NCBI GenBank assembly: GCA_036676295.1
Contig: JAKFDE010000064.1
Span: 160,429 to 224,428, forward strand
Reading direction: 5' to 3'
DNA length: 64,000 bases
Origin: UBA4416 sp036676295
GTDB taxonomy: Bacteria > Bacteroidota > Bacteroidia > B-17B0 > Aurantibacillaceae
Shown here: piece after piece, positions 7,956 through 16,861 of the stretch
Numbering within the stretch: position 1 is the first letter of the stretch
How the letters are laid out: every line of letters begins with the position of its first letter
Translations under genes and position numbers: made by a program
The notes under the pieces: model-generated
Seen by the model: only the letters and a program-made list of their open reading frames with translations
The model's database searches: none
Told to the model about the DNA's origin: nothing

Positions 7956-9971
7956 TTATTCTTTTATTAATTTTTTTACTATTGTTTTACCATCAATGGT
8001 AAGATTTACAAAATACATTCCGGCTTTAACATTTGTCAATTCAATTGGCAAAACTGTTTCTCCAGAAAGTTTACCATAGTTTTTTTCTGCAATTAATGCT
8101 CCGTTTACTGAATAAATAGCCACTTCAACAGCAGACTTTTTTTCAAGGTTTAAAGAAATAGCTGCATTGTTAGTTGCTGGGTTTGGAAATAAGCTGAATT
8201 GAACATCAGAACTATTTACTTCATTAATTCCAACAGCACCAGAGATCTTGCTAGATGAAGCATTATCAATTTTTCCGTTAGAATCAATGAACATACCTAC
8301 AATATTCATTTGACTTGCATCCCAAGTAGCTGCTAATGTGAAAGTAAATATATGTGTAAATACTTGTCCAATGGTTGCGCTTGCACCATATGCATTAGGA
8401 ATACCTGTAAATGATGGATTAATTGCTCTTGCTACATGATTGTAATGCATTTGAGCCGCAGGTACCGGATTTGCTAACGTTTCAAAACCTCCCATTTGAC
8501 CAGAGCTACCACCTGCATAATAATTTGCCTGATTGTAACCAGATGTAGTTCCTGTAACATCATCTTCTGTTAATACGCATGCCAAACGATAATCGCCTGA
8601 TATAGCTTGTTGAACTGTTGTTGTAATAGTTACACTTAATTGGCGAGTTGCGGCATTATAAATACTAGTATTAGCAATAAATGCTTTTGGAGCAATAGCA
8701 ACTTTAGATAAAAAATCTGGTTCAATATCACTCGGATCTGTTTCCGAACCTCTGTCAACTAATGCACTTGGGTATCCAGATATTAAAGAACCCATACCAG
8801 TATCATAAGTAGCATCCTTCATTGGATCATTAGTTCCATTATGAACTGCAATTCCGGCAAAATACCCATTGTATTTAGTAGCCAGCGCATCCATAAAAAC
8901 AGCACCTCTTGGGCACCATCCACACCATGTTCCTGTACCCTCTTCTGCTACTACCATTTTACCGGCAGCAGGTGTTACGGCATTAAATGACACAGACTTT
9001 GCATCATCAGAAGCACTTGCATCTGGTCCTGCACCATTAACATTACTGATAGTTGCAACAAATGAATTTGTGCCACTAGCTAATGTTACAGCAGGAATAG
9101 CTACAGTATAAGATGTCAATGAGGCAATGTTTACACCTGTAATTGTTTGTGTTGTGGTTGCACCATTATTATTGAATGTCAAATTAAATGAAGTGATTGC
9201 ATTAGAACCAACATTTTTAACTATTACTGAAGGAGTTTGTTGCTGTCCTGACAATCCATTAGCAACAACTAATGAAGACACTGAGCCATTTACCGGAGGT
9301 AATGTGTAAGGAGCTATATCATAATGAACATCATCTACCCAAAATGAAGCTTGAGCATTTGAAGGATAGATATCTAAGAATGATACTTTGTTTTCTGTTG
9401 ATGCAAAAGCACCTTTTGAAACCCCATCAATAAATACTTCCCAATTATTAGTAGTAAGATTTGCTACAATTTTTAATTCATACCATACTCCTTGAGGATA
9501 AGTAGTAATTAATTTAGTTGTAGCGCTATTATTAAAATAAATGCTTCCATCAGCATTCATAAAACAATCTAAGGCGTATATATTACCTGTACCGGCAGCA
9601 TTAATAGTTGCACTTCCTATAAAATTAAAGTAACCTGTTTTTCCTGCAGGCACTTTAAACCATGATGAAAAAGTGAAGATACCACTGGTTTGTACGCCAC
9701 CAAAAGGCAACACTACATCAGCAGGGCCACCTGCTGTTGATGTGGATACACAATAAATTGATTTTGAACCACCACTGGTATGGTTATCTGTTGTAATAAC
9801 ATTAACATCTTCTGTTCCGCCATCAGCAGCGCTCCATGTTGTCCAATTTGGAGATTGTGACCCTAATTTACTTCCAACCGTATAGGACTCAAAGTCATCG
9901 GAGAAGGACTGAGCTTTTGCAAATTGCAAACCGGCCAAACATCCTAAAAATAATAGTGTAATTTTTTTCAT
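7956..9971 (-). CDS. Secreted Omp28-like protein with T9SS sorting domain
   Basis: 671 residues. A signal peptide covers residues 1-20 (ending AKA-Q). The N-terminal third (DDFESYTVGSKLG... to WVDDVHYD) looks like a concanavalin/LamG-type jelly roll. The middle is a CARDB/Ig-like segment. From about residue 340 the Omp28-type thioredoxin-fold domain begins, with a CxxC (TGTWCGWCPRG). A T9SS type A sorting domain (LFPNPATN ... GMYFVNLTIDGKTIVKKLIKE) ends the protein. It should be exported through Sec, cross the outer membrane by T9SS and be surface-attached or released. The substrate of the redox-like motif is unknown. Confidence 0.87.
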   Translation of the reverse strand: MKKITLLFLGCLAGLQFAKAQSFSDDFESYTVGSKLGSQSPNWTTWSAADGGTEDVNVITTDNHTSGGSKSIYCVSTSTAGGPADVVLPFGGVQTSGIFTFSSWFKVPAGKTGYFNFIGSATINAAGTGNIYALDCFMNADGSIYFNNSATTKLITTYPQGVWYELKIVANLTTNNWEVFIDGVSKGAFASTENKVSFLDIYPSNAQASFWVDDVHYDIAPYTLPPVNGSVSSLVVANGLSGQQQTPSVIVKNVGSNAITSFNLTFNNNGATTTQTITGVNIASLTSYTVAIPAVTLASGTNSFVATISNVNGAGPDASASDDAKSVSFNAVTPAAGKMVVAEEGTGTWCGWCPRGAVFMDALATKYNGYFAGIAVHNGTNDPMKDATYDTGMGSLISGYPSALVDRGSETDPSDIEPDFLSKVAIAPKAFIANTSIYNAATRQLSVTITTTVQQAISGDYRLACVLTEDDVTGTTSGYNQANYYAGGSSGQMGGFETLANPVPAAQMHYNHVARAINPSFTGIPNAYGASATIGQVFTHIFTFTLAATWDASQMNIVGMFIDSNGKIDNASSSKISGAVGINEVNSSDVQFSLFPNPATNNAAISLNLEKKSAVEVAIYSVNGALIAEKNYGKLSGETVLPIELTNVKAGMYFVNLTIDGKTIVKKLIKE

Positions 9972-10185
9972 GTTAATTTTAGATTAAAGTTTATGCCACA
10001 AACTACATGAATATTTTATTACCAAAAAAAACAAATAGTGCTAACTATTGCAATCATAAAGCTCTGAACACCTCGTAAAATACAGACTTTCTACAGAAAT
10101 TTATTTTAGAAAGCAATTTTAATGGGTGAGTTTTTTAAGATAAATGCTTACGCTCTACACTATTTATGTTTAGAAACAAAATCAT

Positions 10186-10233
10186 GAAATAAAGAATAAG
10201 CGTTATTTAGAGCGAGTGGTTTATACTTTGTAA
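10186..10233 (+). pseudogene. Relic of the 3' end of the methyltransferase gene
   Basis: The frame reads EIKNKRYLERVVYTL then stop, against EIKNKRYLEGVIYSYDLK at the end of the 7225-7902 gene. The first 17 bases (GAAATAAAGAATAAGCG) are identical, and 25 of the first 26 match. No upstream part of the gene remains: a stop codon precedes it by 5 codons. It marks an old partial duplication or deletion in this spacer. Confidence 0.7.
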
Positions 10234-10248
10234 TTTTTTTCTTCTCTC

Positions 10249-10290
10249 TTTCTTTTTTCCTTGACGAAAAAAGAAACAAAAAAGTAAGCC
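10249..10290 (+). repeat. Pseudoknot-headed repeat element, decayed copy A
   Basis: Hairpin arms TTTCTTTTTTC (10249-10259) and GAAAAAAGAAA (10266-10276) enclose the loop CTTGAC. The downstream partner reads GTAAG instead of GTCAAG, a one-base loss, and no long inverted-repeat arm follows. It is the head of the family found intact at 49044-49180, here truncated. Confidence 0.6.
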
Positions 10291-10327
10291 AAAAAGAAGG
10301 AAAAAAAGAAAATTTAAACTATAGGAA

Positions 10328-10385
10328 TGTCAGGCTGAGCAAGACGAAGCCTAAACAAAACCCTTCGACTCCGCTCAGGGTGACA
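10328..10385. repeat. TGAGC/GAAG palindromic repeat, copy 1
   Basis: TGTCA at 10328 pairs with TGACA at 10385, and CTGAGC...CGAAG pairs with CTTCG...GCTCAG, forming a long imperfect hairpin. A second copy is at 58866-58929. The core CCCTGAGCGGAGTCGAAGGG is a widely dispersed bacterial palindrome; it sits at the 3' end of the pyrophosphohydrolase gene and may act as a terminator. Confidence 0.7.
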
Positions 10386-10391
10386 GAACAA

Positions 10392-10793
10392 TTATTTCTC
10401 AATAATAGCTTTGATATTAGGACGAAAATACAAATTGCTTTTTAAGATCTTCCCGTCTTCTCTGTAAATTGGGTTACCATTCTCATCCAACTTACTCATG
10501 TTGCTGCGTTGAATTTCATCAAACACTTCTTCTATTTTATGTTGTAAGCCGTGTTTTAAAATAGTTCCGAATAATATATATAATTTATCGCCTAAAGCAT
10601 CAGCAATCTCCACTAGATCACCTTTCTGACAAGCTTCCAGATATTCATCGTTTTCTTCTTTAATTAAGTTATAACGTAAGGTGTAATCTTTTTCTTCGAT
10701 TAAAGTAGGTTCGTTTGCATTTCCAATTTTAAAAGTTTCATGAAAATGGTGTACTGCCATTATTTTTCCTAGTAGATCGTTTTTAGTTTCCAT
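10392..10793 (-). CDS. All-alpha NTP pyrophosphohydrolase (MazG-like)
   Basis: 133 residues from the ATG at 10793. The motif EENDEYLEA followed by EIADALGDKLYIL matches the EExxE...ExxD metal-binding signature of MazG/dUTPase-like all-alpha pyrophosphatases, which hydrolyse (d)NTPs to NMP and pyrophosphate. The longer frame to 10847 overlaps the OmpH-like gene and adds a low-complexity lysine-rich stretch, so I prefer the internal ATG. The C-terminal SNMSKLDENGNPIYREDGKI is typical of the phosphoribosyl-ATP-pyrophosphohydrolase-like subgroup. Physiological substrate unknown. Confidence 0.8.
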   Translation of the reverse strand: METKNDLLGKIMAVHHFHETFKIGNANEPTLIEEKDYTLRYNLIKEENDEYLEACQKGDLVEIADALGDKLYILFGTILKHGLQHKIEEVFDEIQRSNMSKLDENGNPIYREDGKILKSNLYFRPNIKAIIEK

Positions 10794-10812
10794 CTGATAA
10801 AATTTTAAGCAA

Positions 10813-11454
10813 TTATTTTTTTCCTTTTTTAGCTTTGTACTCGTCATTTAAGCCTTGTAACACTTCTTTGGTGATGTCTAATTTCTCATTAGTTAACAAG
10901 ATCGTTGGTACCATATCCGAATACGATAAAATGTAATCGAATTTACCGGCGTTGAATCTTTTTAAGAAGTCTTTTACGTTTTTGTTTAACTCCATATTTT
11001 TTTCTTCTAGCTCTAAACCTAAGTTTTGCATTTGCAATTCTTTGTTAGCTAACTCTTGTTGCTGACGCTCCAAACTTTGTTGTTGTTTTTGCAACTCTGC
11101 TTGTGGAGCAATACCGGCTTGTGCCGATTGTTGAAACTCCTGGTATTCTTTTTGAAACTTCATGGTCATACTTTCCATTTGAGCTTCTAAAGTTGCTTTT
11201 TTGCCTCTTAATACTTTGGTGAAATCTGCGATGTAGTCGTAGTTTTCATTTAAACTATCTGTATTGATATACGCAATTTTAGCATCTCCTAAATTTGTAG
11301 AACTAGCGGTAATGGTTGGTTTAATAGCCACATCGGTAGATTCTTGGGTTGCATCGGATGGATTAACGGCCTGTTTTAAAGAGTTAACCTGATAAAATAA
11401 AATGCCCACAGCCACAGCCAGCACACCATTTAAAATAAGAGACAAATTTTTCAT
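10813..11454 (-). CDS. OmpH/Skp-family periplasmic chaperone-like protein
   Basis: 213 residues. An N-terminal hydrophobic segment (residues 4-23) serves as signal anchor or signal peptide. KIAYINTDSLNENYDYI near residue 60 is the OmpH start motif. A long Gln/Glu-rich coiled coil at about 90-165 forms the tentacles, and a short beta region returns at DYILSYSDMVPTILLTNEKLDIT. In the family it holds unfolded outer-membrane proteins in the periplasm. Probably transcribed with the downstream pyrophosphohydrolase gene, whose ATG is 19 bases beyond its stop. Confidence 0.85.
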   Translation of the reverse strand: MKNLSLILNGVLAVAVGILFYQVNSLKQAVNPSDATQESTDVAIKPTITASSTNLGDAKIAYINTDSLNENYDYIADFTKVLRGKKATLEAQMESMTMKFQKEYQEFQQSAQAGIAPQAELQKQQQSLERQQQELANKELQMQNLGLELEEKNMELNKNVKDFLKRFNAGKFDYILSYSDMVPTILLTNEKLDITKEVLQGLNDEYKAKKGKK

Positions 11455-11655
11455 AATTTTTATTTCAATTTAAGAACAGTAAATATAAAAATAGAAAGCT
11501 TGATTTTATTGTGTTTTTATAAACAAAATACCCCAGCCTTTGTGGGTAAAACAGCTTTATTTATTGTGAAGAATTGGCTATTTTGGATGGCAAATAAGTT
11601 GAAAGTAAAATATACTAAAGCTTAAAGATTCGTAATATTTTTAGGTATTTATTGA

Positions 11656-12246
11656 TCAACCAACAATTTTCTTGATCGTATCTAAGATCACTTTAACATC
11701 TACGCCAAAACTTTGCTCGTCAATGTATTTAAGATTCAGTGCCAGTTTAGCGGGCATAATTTCTTTAATATAAGTTTCTTCGGGGTTTGAAGAAGCAGCT
11801 AACAGATCGTTTTCGTTAATGTATTCTAAAGACGCAAAATCAGTAATGCCCGGTTTTACTAATAACACACGTTGTTGGTCAGGCGTATACAGATCTACAT
11901 ACTTGCGTACTTCCGGTCTTGGCCCTACTAAACTCATGCTACCAAATAATACATTGAACAATTGCGGCAACTCATCTAACTTATATTTACGTAAATAATA
12001 ACCAATAGCTGTTACACGAGGATCGCGACCACCAACTGTTAGCAAGCCTTTTTTATCGGCATCTTTAGACATGGTTCTAAATTTAAATAACTTGAAATTG
12101 GTATTATTTAATCCTACACGTGTTTGAAAATAAAACACCGGTAGGCCATTATTAATCATTATTGCCAAACTAATTAAAATAAAAAATGGCATTAATAACA
12201 ATAAACCTATCAATGAACAAAAAATATCGAACGTTCTTTTTAGCAT
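11656..12246 (-). CDS. Initiating sugar transferase (bacterial phosphoglycosyl transferase, WcaJ/PglC type)
   Basis: 196 residues from the ATG at 12246. One membrane helix (about 7-30) is followed by the catalytic domain with FKLFKFRTM and YKLDELPQLFNVLFGSMSLVGPRPE, the conserved family motifs. It transfers a sugar phosphate to undecaprenyl phosphate, the first step of repeat-unit synthesis. The length is of the short, monotopic type, lacking the extra N-terminal membrane domain of WbaP/WcaJ. It is the last gene of the minus-strand polysaccharide cluster, 2 bases after the small gene upstream. Confidence 0.92.
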   Translation of the reverse strand: MLKRTFDIFCSLIGLLLLMPFFILISLAIMINNGLPVFYFQTRVGLNNTNFKLFKFRTMSKDADKKGLLTVGGRDPRVTAIGYYLRKYKLDELPQLFNVLFGSMSLVGPRPEVRKYVDLYTPDQQRVLLVKPGITDFASLEYINENDLLAASSNPEETYIKEIMPAKLALNLKYIDEQSFGVDVKVILDTIKKIVG

Positions 12247-12248
12247 TT

Positions 12249-12518
12249 TTACCAAGTAATATCTAAACCAAAATTAATTTTATCTAAATGTTTCTCATCA
12301 AAAATTTTAGTATCAAAACCTAATGTTACTAATTCTTCTTTTATTTTCTCCACTGTATCTAAAGAGGCATCCTCATCTAACAAAAACATTAAGCCATTTG
12401 ATCCGTTTTGTACACTATCCTGAATTTCTTCTAATACTTCGGCTACAGTATTTGCAAAATCGCCCTCTCGCGTTTCTAAATAGGTTTGTGTTAATTTTAC
12501 AATTTCCTTTTTTGTCAT
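12249..12518 (-). CDS. Small conserved-context protein of the polysaccharide cluster
   Basis: 89 acidic residues, predicted alpha/beta, no signal or membrane segment. I do not recognise the family. There is no Asp-Ser-Leu phosphopantetheine site, so it is not an obvious acyl carrier protein. It lies 3 bases after the DegT aminotransferase and 2 bases before the sugar transferase, so it is translated as part of this operon and may be an accessory factor. Confidence 0.7.
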   Translation of the reverse strand: MTKKEIVKLTQTYLETREGDFANTVAEVLEEIQDSVQNGSNGLMFLLDEDASLDTVEKIKEELVTLGFDTKIFDEKHLDKINFGLDITW

Positions 12519-12521
12519 GAT

Positions 12522-13730
12522 CTAATTTAAGATTTTATCAACTGAACTAATCACAGCATTAACCACTGTTTGTACATTATCGGCCGACAGATCATAATAC
12601 ACAGGCAATGAAATTTCACGACTAAAATTATCGTAAGTGGTTGGGTAATCTTTGAGATCGTAACCCAAGTTTTTATAATAGGTCATAGCCGGCACCGGAA
12701 TAAAATGCACATTGACTGATACATCCTGATCAAAAATTTCTTTCATAATAGCATCGCGTTGCACTTCGGTAATACCATTGATACGTAATGGATACAAATG
12801 ATAGCAACCTTTTTTGTTAGCGGTTTCATGTTCCGGTAACTGAAAACGATCATCTTTTCCAAAGGCTTTGTTGTATGCATCAAAAATATCCTTACGTTTT
12901 AATTGGGTGTCGTTATCGTAACGTTCCAGTTCTATCAAACCAATAGCGGCCGATAGATCGGTCATATTACATTTATAACCGGCTTCAATAATGTCGTATT
13001 TCCAATTACCCTTTTGTGTTTTAGCCAGGGCATCTTTATTTTGGCCGTGCAAAGTAAACATACATAAATATTTGTAGATCTCTTCGTTATCAAAGGGTGC
13101 CGGAAAATTCAAAGCAATAGCGCCACCTTCGGCTGTAGTTAAATTTTTAACCGCATGAAAAGAAAACACCGATACATCAGTTAAGCTTCCACACTTTTTG
13201 CCTTTATACGTCGCCCCAAACGAATGCGCCGAATCGGACAAAACCATAATGCGACCTAATTTTTTTTGATTATCGGATTTAGGACGAAACAACAATTTAT
13301 GTTTTTCTACCAAGGCATTGATCTCATCGTAATCACAAGGATAACCGGCAAAATCAACCGGCATAATGACTTTGGTATGTTGGTTAATGGCACGTTCAAT
13401 GTTTGCGACTGAGATATTAAAATCAGAAGCATTCACATCTACAAATACCGGCTTGGCTCCACAATGAATAACCACATTAGCCGTAGCTGAATACGTATAG
13501 GCAGGTAAAATGACTTCGTCGCCCTCGCCTACTCCAAACCAACGCAACATGATTTCTAAACCGGCTGTGGCCGAATTTAAACACAAAGTATTTTTATTGC
13601 CGCAGTAAGCAGAGATCTTTTTTTCAAACTCTTTGGTACGCGGACCGGTTGTGATCCATCCTGATTTTAATGCTGCGGTAACTTCAGCAATTATCTTATC
13701 ATCAATACGGGGAGGAGAAAATGGTATCAT
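12522..13730 (-). CDS. DegT/DnrJ/EryC1/StrS-family sugar aminotransferase
   Basis: 402 residues, a fold-type I PLP enzyme. SATAGLEIMLRWFGVGEGDEVILPAYTYSA (split by the usual GDEVI motif) starts the PLP domain. The PLP lysine is in SFHAVKNLTTAEGG, near residue 192, where the family usually has T-GEGG. It aminates a keto-sugar nucleotide to make an amino sugar, such as a 4-amino-4,6-dideoxy sugar. It fits with the AAC(3)-like and GNAT genes in the cluster that could acylate such an amino sugar, though the matching dehydratase is not in the window. Confidence 0.92.
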   Translation of the reverse strand: MIPFSPPRIDDKIIAEVTAALKSGWITTGPRTKEFEKKISAYCGNKNTLCLNSATAGLEIMLRWFGVGEGDEVILPAYTYSATANVVIHCGAKPVFVDVNASDFNISVANIERAINQHTKVIMPVDFAGYPCDYDEINALVEKHKLLFRPKSDNQKKLGRIMVLSDSAHSFGATYKGKKCGSLTDVSVFSFHAVKNLTTAEGGAIALNFPAPFDNEEIYKYLCMFTLHGQNKDALAKTQKGNWKYDIIEAGYKCNMTDLSAAIGLIELERYDNDTQLKRKDIFDAYNKAFGKDDRFQLPEHETANKKGCYHLYPLRINGITEVQRDAIMKEIFDQDVSVNVHFIPVPAMTYYKNLGYDLKDYPTTYDNFSREISLPVYYDLSADNVQTVVNAVISSVDKILN

Positions 13731-13776
13731 GCAATGAAATTATAAATGAAAAATTTAAAATTATAAATGAAAAAAC

Positions 13777-15009
13777 TCATTTAATAATATGTTGTTTAGA
13801 AAAATTATATTGTAAAAATAAACAAATAAAAAATACAAAGAATATAAAACCGGCTTGCGCTTGCAACATAGATTCTACTAAAAAGTTTAAGATCATTAAC
13901 ACGCTGAACAAACTCAACAAGGAATTTCGTTTAACCAGACCATACACCAATGTTCCCAAAGTCATAATCAACAATAACATAAATCCAATAATACCTGTAC
14001 CAATAAACGTTTGAAAGAATTGATTATGCGCGTTCAGATTTTTTTTGCTGGCACCCGTCATACCACTTTCATGATAGGCTTTTTGCAATTCATCATTTGC
14101 ATCGCCCGGAGTGGTTCCAAACAAAACATTTTCTTTAATAAGTTTAATGGATTCTTCCCAGATCAAGATCCTAACGGCCGTACTTTCTGTAGCTGTTTTA
14201 TCGATCGTTTCGGCAGAAGACGTAACTGAAATAGCTGTTTTAATACGTTCGAAATAAGATGGTACTAATTTATAAGCCACACTAATGACTACGACAATAC
14301 TCAACATAAAAGCAATAATGGCTTTTTTATACCCTTTCTTATAAAACATAGCCAATAGCACAGCCGGTAATATTAAAACGGCAGAAGCTAATCCCATTTT
14401 TGAAGAAGCTAAGAAAATACCGGTTAATAAAACACAAGAGATAAATCCAATTTTAAAGTTGAGATTGGTTAAATGGCTTAACCATTGTTTGTAATACAAC
14501 ATCACCATTAATTGCGCCAACACCAAATACATGGCAAAATAACTGGGATGCATGAAATACGTAAACTCCGAATAAAAGAAGGCATTAAAGTCTTGAAAAT
14601 AAAACAAATAGAAGGCTCTGAATAAACAAATAAAACAAGCCATAAAACAACCTGTAACAAAAGTGATGGCAATTTTTTTAACCTGAATATCAGAATAATT
14701 AGATGAGAAAATTAAAATAGGGAAAGCAAAAAAACTGAGTTTAATTTCAATACTCGTTAAGGCTTCATGTTTATTAGCAGAGAAAAAATAAGCAATGGCA
14801 TGTAAAAAAAAGAATCCTAAAAACACATACGACCATTTATTAGTGAATACTTTCTTCAGCCCTTGCTTCACATCATCAAAAGCAAAAAAGCAAAGTGCCC
14901 ATAACATGATCAAAATGGCATAGTTCACACCAAAGGGCAATAAAAAAGAGATCATCAATGGTAGATTGTATCCCCACTGCTGATAGCTATTTCTTAATTT
15001 TTGAAACAT
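13777..15009 (-). CDS. O-antigen polymerase/ligase-like membrane protein (Wzy/WaaL)
   Basis: 410 residues from the ATG at 15009; a longer frame to 15069 would overlap the upstream gene. About ten membrane helices and a large periplasmic loop with NLNAHNQFFQTFIGTGIIGF, the Wzy_C-type motif with its histidine. It is an integral membrane protein that either polymerises repeat units or ligates the chain to an acceptor lipid; the two cannot be told apart by sequence. Its presence beside a Wzm/Wzt exporter favours a ligase role. Confidence 0.82.
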   Translation of the reverse strand: MFQKLRNSYQQWGYNLPLMISFLLPFGVNYAILIMLWALCFFAFDDVKQGLKKVFTNKWSYVFLGFFFLHAIAYFFSANKHEALTSIEIKLSFFAFPILIFSSNYSDIQVKKIAITFVTGCFMACFICLFRAFYLFYFQDFNAFFYSEFTYFMHPSYFAMYLVLAQLMVMLYYKQWLSHLTNLNFKIGFISCVLLTGIFLASSKMGLASAVLILPAVLLAMFYKKGYKKAIIAFMLSIVVVISVAYKLVPSYFERIKTAISVTSSAETIDKTATESTAVRILIWEESIKLIKENVLFGTTPGDANDELQKAYHESGMTGASKKNLNAHNQFFQTFIGTGIIGFMLLLIMTLGTLVYGLVKRNSLLSLFSVLMILNFLVESMLQAQAGFIFFVFFICLFLQYNFSKQHIIK

Positions 15010-15013
15010 GGTG

Positions 15014-16024
15014 TTATCTTGATAATGATTCTTGTTTTTTAATGGATTTTCCTGCAATAAAAAAATCAATAATACCTTTTAAGTAACCAATGCCATAACT
15101 AAAATGCAGAATACCAAACGTGAAAGCGATGCCAAATACAGCACCAACCTCTGTTGATTTTCTGAGTGCAAACACAAACGCTAATAAAAAGTATAAGCCC
15201 AAAAACACCGAATAAATGGCGCCCCATTGCCAATTGATCAAAAAGCTTAGAGCTAACGTAATTAAGTATACTACAAAGAACAAAGGAATCAATTGCCTAA
15301 CAGTGGTAATAGCTCTGTGTTTTTTATTAACGTATACTTTCCAGTAACCATACTGAAAATATTGCTTGAATAATTTACGGTAAGACGCTCTTACATAATA
15401 CTGGCATTTAATCTCCGGGTTTAATAAGATCTTGTAACCATTAGATGTAATACGGTAATTAAATTCATCGTCCTGATTACGGATCAACTCTTCATCAAAC
15501 AAACCAACCTTATCAAAAATTTCCTTTTTATAAGCGCCAAAGGCAACCGTATCTACATAACCTTGTTTGGTGCCTGTTCTAAAATGAGCATTGCCCACTC
15601 CAAAAGAAGAGGACATGGCAGCTCCTATAATTTGAGAAGCGCGATTTTCATACACATTCTCTAAAATTCCTCCGGCACACATCACGTTGGTATCAGTTGC
15701 TAAACTCTCTACATTTTTTGCAACAAAGTCTTTATCCAACTCCGAATGTGCTCCAAGGATAATGATGATATCAGTATTTGCAGTTTGTATACCAAGGTTT
15801 AAAGCAAAGGGCGTTGTTTTCTTTGTATTGATAAGCAAATGGAACTGCGGATGCTCTTTAATAAAATCGTTGATCAATTGTTGAGTTCCATCATTACTAT
15901 TACCATCGCACACATAAGTGGAGATCAGATTACCGGTATACGATTGCGCAGCAATGGAAGACAAACATTTGATAATGTAGTCCTTCTCATTTAAACAAGG
16001 TATAACTATGGCAACGGTTTTCAA
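15014..16024 (-). CDS. GT2 glycosyltransferase with C-terminal membrane segments
   Basis: 336 residues. N-terminal GT-A domain: VAIVIPCLNEKDYI, CDGNSNDGT and a DxD-like position near residue 95 (GAHSELD), then NQDDEFNYRI as the acceptor-side acidic motif. Residues about 245-320 hold three hydrophobic segments, so the enzyme is membrane-bound. This layout resembles ExoA-type succinoglycan glucosyltransferases. It is followed by the Wzy/WaaL-like gene 4 bases downstream. Confidence 0.86.
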   Translation of the reverse strand: MKTVAIVIPCLNEKDYIIKCLSSIAAQSYTGNLISTYVCDGNSNDGTQQLINDFIKEHPQFHLLINTKKTTPFALNLGIQTANTDIIIILGAHSELDKDFVAKNVESLATDTNVMCAGGILENVYENRASQIIGAAMSSSFGVGNAHFRTGTKQGYVDTVAFGAYKKEIFDKVGLFDEELIRNQDDEFNYRITSNGYKILLNPEIKCQYYVRASYRKLFKQYFQYGYWKVYVNKKHRAITTVRQLIPLFFVVYLITLALSFLINWQWGAIYSVFLGLYFLLAFVFALRKSTEVGAVFGIAFTFGILHFSYGIGYLKGIIDFFIAGKSIKKQESLSR

Positions 16025-16025
16025 C

Positions 16026-16832
16026 TTATTTTTCTAATTCTTTAATGGCTTGATTAAAACTAACAAATTCTATTTTATTGGCAGATAAATATTCTATTAG
16101 CCACATATACCAATCTTTCCAGGTTTTGTGAGCATCCGAAAAATAACGGTCGTGAAAAATAATTCCGAGATAAGGTAATTGCATATCAACGGCCTTATCA
16201 ATGATCTTTTTAGTTTCTTCACAACACTGATGAAAATTTTTACTCTGCCACTGCTTTGGTTTTTCTATAATGTAACTATCCATTATTTGAAACGGAAATT
16301 CCCACATCGAATCAATTTTGTAAGGCACTTTAAAACTCAATTCGCTACTATCAAACACATACCCTACTTTAGCCATGTTTGAATAGGTATGATCATTTTT
16401 TCTAATGTAATGCATACGGGTACCAAAATTATCTTGCTTCGATAAAGACTTGAATAATATGTATTCTGAGTTTATTTTCTCATAAGATTCAAATTCAATA
16501 CCATGCGGGCCGACACAGCAGCCCATTTCTTGCAGTTTACGAATCCAATAAGCAGACTTATCTTTGGAATAAGAAAGTCCTAAACCTTGGCTTACTCCAA
16601 TAAAATAAGTTGTTGGTACCGAATACTTAAGATTAAACTGGTGTAAAGACTCAATATGTTGCCACTGATTTTTAAATACATCGCCTATTCTATTGAAGTA
16701 TTCAGTTAAAGAAATTTTTCCTGACAATAATTCTATTTTACTCCTCACAAAAAACTTAGGCACGATCAGATCTTTCAGATAATGTTCTGAAGGAGTTAAA
16801 TGATCTATATCGTGAGAAACTATAGCTTTCAT
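16026..16832 (-). CDS. Polysaccharide deacetylase-like protein
   Basis: 268 residues. SHDIDHLTPSEHYL at the N-terminus supplies a DxDH-type metal site, VGPHGIEFESYEKI a second His segment, and GIIFHDRYFSD a C-terminal His motif. These are positions of the NodB/CE4-like TIM-barrel fold. No signal peptide, so it acts in the cytoplasm, perhaps on a lipid-linked sugar, or has lost activity. It lies directly behind the GT2 gene (1 base) in the polysaccharide operon. Confidence 0.7.
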   Translation of the reverse strand: MKAIVSHDIDHLTPSEHYLKDLIVPKFFVRSKIELLSGKISLTEYFNRIGDVFKNQWQHIESLHQFNLKYSVPTTYFIGVSQGLGLSYSKDKSAYWIRKLQEMGCCVGPHGIEFESYEKINSEYILFKSLSKQDNFGTRMHYIRKNDHTYSNMAKVGYVFDSSELSFKVPYKIDSMWEFPFQIMDSYIIEKPKQWQSKNFHQCCEETKKIIDKAVDMQLPYLGIIFHDRYFSDAHKTWKDWYMWLIEYLSANKIEFVSFNQAIKELEK

Positions 16833-16861
16833 GCGGTTCTAAATTTACTAATTTTAAAAGC

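Noticed and set aside
13737..13774. Short direct repeat AATTATAAATGAAAAA (two copies) as a mobile-element footprint
   Set aside because: AT-rich and only two units; more likely slippage in a spacer.
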